Shown piece after piece: positions 61,517 to 64,000 of a stretch of DNA of 64,000 bases. The notes under the pieces were generated by a model. The model had not been told where the DNA came from and searched no databases. It was given only the letters and a program-made list of their open reading frames with translations. A program made the translations under genes and the position numbers. Within the stretch, counting starts at the first letter, position 1; every line of letters starts with the position of its first letter. The stretch is from assembly GCF_008630535.1 (NCBI RefSeq), contig NZ_VWPH01000009.1:306181-370180 (forward strand). The letters are read 5' to 3'. The DNA comes from Saccharopolyspora hirsuta (GTDB lineage Bacteria; Actinomycetota; Actinomycetes; Mycobacteriales; Pseudonocardiaceae).

Positions 61517-61659
61517 GTGCCTGCGACTTCTGGATTCCCGGGATCTGCCGGGGCCGTCCGCCGCGTTGCACAGAGAACTTTAGACCACGCCCGAGACCGC
61601 GATCAACGGGGGGTCCACCAGGCGTCCGGCGCGGGTCGCGCCGAGCCCTTCTTCCCTGG

Positions 61660-62085
61660 TCAGCCGAGGTCGTGCGGCAGCAGCCTGGTCAGCGCCTCGT
61701 CCACGTCGACCCACAGGTTCTCGTTGCCGGGGACCACCACGTCGTAGGTGCGGTCGAGGAAGTCGGCCAGCTCCTGCGCGGAGGCCTCGAACACGGCGTG
61801 GCCCGACGGCGAGCTCAGCTCGATCGCCACGACCTCCGGGTCGTCGACGGCCGGGCGGATGGTCACGTCGCCCTCACCGGCGTGCGCGATCAGCCCGTCG
61901 GCGAGCAGGTCGCGGGCGAACACCCACTCGACCCACCCGGCGCGCCCGGTGCGGAACGCGGCCACCACCGCGTACGGGTCGCGGGTGTCGTAGCGCAGTT
62001 CGACCTGGACCGGCACGGCAGGCGCCTGTGGAGCCAAGAGATCGAACACCGCGGTGGAACGCAGTGTGACGTGATCGTTACGCAT
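61660..62085 (-). CDS. ssgB: SsgA-family sporulation/cell division regulator (SsgB-like)
   Basis: A 141-aa protein of the actinomycete-specific SALP family. Seen are VPVQVELRYDTRDPYAVVAAF, WVFARDLLADGL and DFLDRTYDVVVPG. SsgB positions FtsZ rings during sporulation division in Streptomyces. ATG 62085 has GGGGAGG upstream, so the longer frame is rejected. Its presence supports a spore-forming actinomycete. Confidence 0.92.
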   Translation of the reverse strand: MRNDHVTLRSTAVFDLLAPQAPAVPVQVELRYDTRDPYAVVAAFRTGRAGWVEWVFARDLLADGLIAHAGEGDVTIRPAVDDPEVVAIELSSPSGHAVFEASAQELADFLDRTYDVVVPGNENLWVDVDEALTRLLPHDLG

Positions 62086-62822
62086 TGTCCTCCCCTTTCT
62101 GCTCCCTCCCGGTCCTTCTATCGACCGAGCAACACAGTTGTGACGCCTTGACGGGCTCGCACGCTCGCGACTTTCGCTCAGATCACCCGTACGGGGCAGG
62201 GTGCACTTCGCTGGGCAATCAGTTGGATGCGCTGCGTGTTCGCTATGGTCTCCGGGTTCGGGGTGGGCCGCGGCTTCGCGCACCTCGGTGTGAAGTGCAT
62301 CGGGGCCGTTGCTCGCGCCAGCGGGGGAGCCATTGCGAACGAGGCATCGAGCCGCAGCGCCAGAACTCGTTCGGTGACCACGCTCGGCTACTTTCCGTAA
62401 CTGAGCGAATCGGTTCCGCTCCTGGTCCTCGACTCGTCGCCCCCCGTCCCGCGGAACTCGCCTTCGCGTCCGGTTTGACCACCGGGTTTCCCGCTCCGCC
62501 GAGTCAGCGCGACGTCCCCTCGAGAATAAGCGATCGACCGCTCCGCCCAGGCTGGCGCGCGGCGCGCCGATGAGATGCTCGCCACGGCATATCCCCGTAT
62601 CGGGCTAATGGCGCGTGGCATTGCGGTTACAGGACAGGCGTGCGGCCGAACTCCCGGTCGAGAGTGGCATCACAGTGTGACCAGGATCGAAGCGGTGCAA
62701 CAGGGCCGAACTGCCCGGACAGTTGCATTGCGGGCAATGAGACGGATCACATTCTCGCGGTGCCGAGGGCGTGTCGACGCCCGACTGTCGGCTTGACACG
62801 GACCGCGCCGGAGCCGCGCGAA
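62086..62822. other. Long intergenic region upstream of ssgB
   Basis: About 740 bp with visibly lower GC bias and no coding-like frame on either strand. It should contain the ssgB promoter. A TTGACA at about 62792 may be the -35 of the next gene's promoter, but no convincing -10 was found. Confidence 0.4.
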
Positions 62823-63416
62823 ATGCGCCCTGGAGTGCGGCGGGGCCGTATTCTGGCCGGGAGTCGGGCACCCCGTCGGCGCGACCGGCGAGGCGGCCCC
62901 GGCCCCGACGAGCAAGCACGACCGACAGGTGGAGCCCTGAGCGAGAAGGCCGAGCCGGGATCCCGCCCCGCGGACCCCGCGACCGACGAACCCCGCACGA
63001 CCCGGCTGCGCGCGCTGCGCGAGCGATTGGGTGCGTTCCGCGAGCGCGTCCGCAGCAAGCCGAGCTTCAACCTCGCCTACCGCGTGGTGATCGGCGTCCT
63101 CGGCGGCCTGGTGCTGATCGCGGGCATCCTGATGATCCCGTACCCCGGCCCCGGCTGGCTCGTCGTCTTCGCCGGGCTCGGCATCCTCGCCACCGAGTTC
63201 CACTGGGCGGGCCGCGTCAACGCCTTCGCCAAGCGCCACTACCGGCGCTGGGTGGACTGGCTCGCCCGCCAGCACCTCGCCACCAAGCTCGCGGTGATGG
63301 GCGGCACCTGCCTGATCGTGCTGGTCACGCTGTGGATGCTCGGCATGTTCAGCACCGTCGGAGGCTGGCTCGGCCTGCGCTGGGACTGGTTGGCCTCCCC
63401 CCTGTTCGGGCGCTGA
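62823..63416 (+). CDS. TIGR02611-family PGPGW membrane protein
   Basis: The conserved part (from about residue 75) has three hydrophobic segments and the PGPGW motif in LMIPYPGPGWLVVFAGLGIL. Function unknown; widespread in actinobacteria. The start is uncertain: ATG 62823 gives 197 aa with an odd Arg-rich N-terminus, GTG 62835 is also possible, and a CTG at 62937 would give a more usual 159-aa protein. Confidence 0.75.
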   Translation: MRPGVRRGRILAGSRAPRRRDRRGGPGPDEQARPTGGALSEKAEPGSRPADPATDEPRTTRLRALRERLGAFRERVRSKPSFNLAYRVVIGVLGGLVLIAGILMIPYPGPGWLVVFAGLGILATEFHWAGRVNAFAKRHYRRWVDWLARQHLATKLAVMGGTCLIVLVTLWMLGMFSTVGGWLGLRWDWLASPLFGR

Positions 63417-63474
63417 AAACGGTCGTGTATTGTTCTTCGTGTCGCCAGGAACGGCGGCGGGAACAACAGAACAA

Positions 63475-63546
63475 GGGCGATTAGCTCAGCGGGAGAGCGC
63501 TTCGTTCACACCGAAGAGGTCACTGGTTCGATCCCAGTATCGCCCA
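63475..63546 (+). tRNA. tRNA-Val(CAC), integration site
   Basis: 72 nt, acceptor GGGCGAT/ATCGCCC, anticodon loop TTCACAC with CAC, T-arm GGTTCGATCCC, discriminator A. A tyrosine integrase gene lies just downstream, reading towards it, so the 3' half is the likely attachment site. Confidence 0.95.
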
Positions 63547-63568
63547 CAGTGTGTTGTTGCTGGTCATT

Positions 63569-63600
63569 GGCCTGTTCGTGAAGATCACGAACAGGCCTTT
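63569..63600 (+). terminator. Terminator after tRNA-Val
   Basis: GGCCTGTTCGTG and CACGAACAGGCC form a perfect 12-bp stem with a 5-base loop, followed by TTTGATCGTTT. Confidence 0.85.
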
Positions 63601-63662
63601 GATCGTTTCGGGGAGCATCTGGGGAGCAGGGTGTGCTGACCACATCCGCGATTCCTAAGTGG

Positions 63663-64000
63663 TCACGCCGCCCATCCTTGGTATTCGCTGACCTGCCAAG
63701 TCCATCCGCAATGTTCCTCCCAGCGTCGTTGCAGGGCTGCGAGCATGGCTTCGATCATCGCGTCGGTGACGTGCGAGTAGATGTCGTCGGTGTCTTTGTG
63801 CATGTGGCCGAGGCGCAACAGTCGCAGGACGCGGGCGACGTTGTCTTCGATCAGCCACGTCTGGTGGGTGTGGCGTAGATCATGAAAGTGCATTTCCTGG
63901 TTGAGCGGTGTCCATCCGCGTTCCTCGTCTCCGGCGAGGGCAGGTTTCCAGAACCGGCGGCGGAAGTTGCCCCGGCGGTGCAGACCGCCGTTGGCTCCGG
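63663..64000 (-). CDS. int: Tyrosine recombinase/integrase, C-terminal part
   Basis: The C-terminal 112 residues of a phage-type integrase; the gene continues past the window end. Catalytic residues visible are HDLRHTH (His-x-x-Arg), RLGHMHKDTDDIYSHVT (second His and the nucleophile Tyr). About 115 bp separate its stop from tRNA-Val(CAC), the normal layout for an element integrated in a tRNA gene, so the next kilobases are likely an integrative element or prophage. Confidence 0.92.
   Translation of the reverse strand, partial: GANGGLHRRGNFRRRFWKPALAGDEERGWTPLNQEMHFHDLRHTHQTWLIEDNVARVLRLLRLGHMHKDTDDIYSHVTDAMIEAMLAALQRRWEEHCGWTWQVSEYQGWAA

Noticed and set aside
62575..62796. Short frames in the gap upstream of the PGPGW gene
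   Set aside because: No ribosome sites, no bias, no domain; treated as non-coding.
1..64000. CRISPR array, rRNA operon or IS element
   Set aside because: No regularly spaced direct repeats, rRNA sequence or transposase frame was found; the only recombinase is the partial integrase at the right end.

Overview
The window is high-GC actinobacterial DNA with GTG and ATG starts, strong GGAGG ribosome sites and many 4-base ATGA/GTGA gene overlaps. A sporulation-type SsgB regulator, an XRE/DUF397 pair, an F420-type LLM oxidoreductase and an NmtR-type metal sensor point to a Pseudonocardiaceae-like spore former, possibly Saccharopolyspora (inference; no marker gene is present). Most of it is ordinary chromosome; the right edge runs into an integrated element at a tRNA-Val gene.

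Layout. 1-5.6 kb: interspersed repeats, then a PucR regulator, a sodium/solute symporter and a thiamine-diphosphate enzyme. 5.7-10.9 kb: acetyltransferase, DUF3516 RNA helicase, universal stress protein, methyltransferase and YjbR protein. 10.9-13.2 kb: a cobalt/nickel P1B-4 ATPase divergent from its NmtR sensor. 13.4-17.0 kb: an accessory patch with a zinc-motif/membrane-protein pair, XRE-DUF397, a broken MFS gene and a DddA-like deaminase toxin with Imm1 immunity protein, bounded by degenerate copies of the fhs 3' end. 17.0-31.9 kb: methylamine and one-carbon catabolism: dimethylglycine oxidase, a T-protein-like methyltransferase, MetF and Fhs on the minus strand; heterotetrameric sarcosine oxidase soxBDAG on the plus strand; a GntR and an IclR regulator and a reductase. 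38.0-42.7 kb: a CaiD-type carnitine or gamma-butyrobetaine CoA operon under an IclR regulator. The two blocks fit one route: carnitine or butyrobetaine to betaine, dimethylglycine, sarcosine and glycine, with the methyl groups collected on tetrahydrofolate; the steps from carnitine to dimethylglycine are not encoded here.

32.5-57.4 kb also holds transporters (NhaP, APC, ABC-2, MHS), peptidase E, an exopolyphosphatase-like protein, an orphan sensor kinase and a MerR regulator fused to a sliding-clamp-like domain. 57.5-61.0 kb is the most unusual unit: a clear cobalamin riboswitch, a 29-codon ORF with a strong ribosome site, and an overlapping trio (DUF364 Rossmann protein, cysteine-synthase-like enzyme, MFS exporter), possibly for a cobalt-linked metabolite. 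61.2-63.6 kb carries three minus-strand tRNA genes, ssgB and tRNA-Val(CAC), followed by a tyrosine integrase cut by the window end.

Several families of intergenic palindromes recur, and a highly structured element of about 270 bp with terminal inverted repeats occurs twice (433-703 and 32140-32415). No rRNA gene or CRISPR array was seen.
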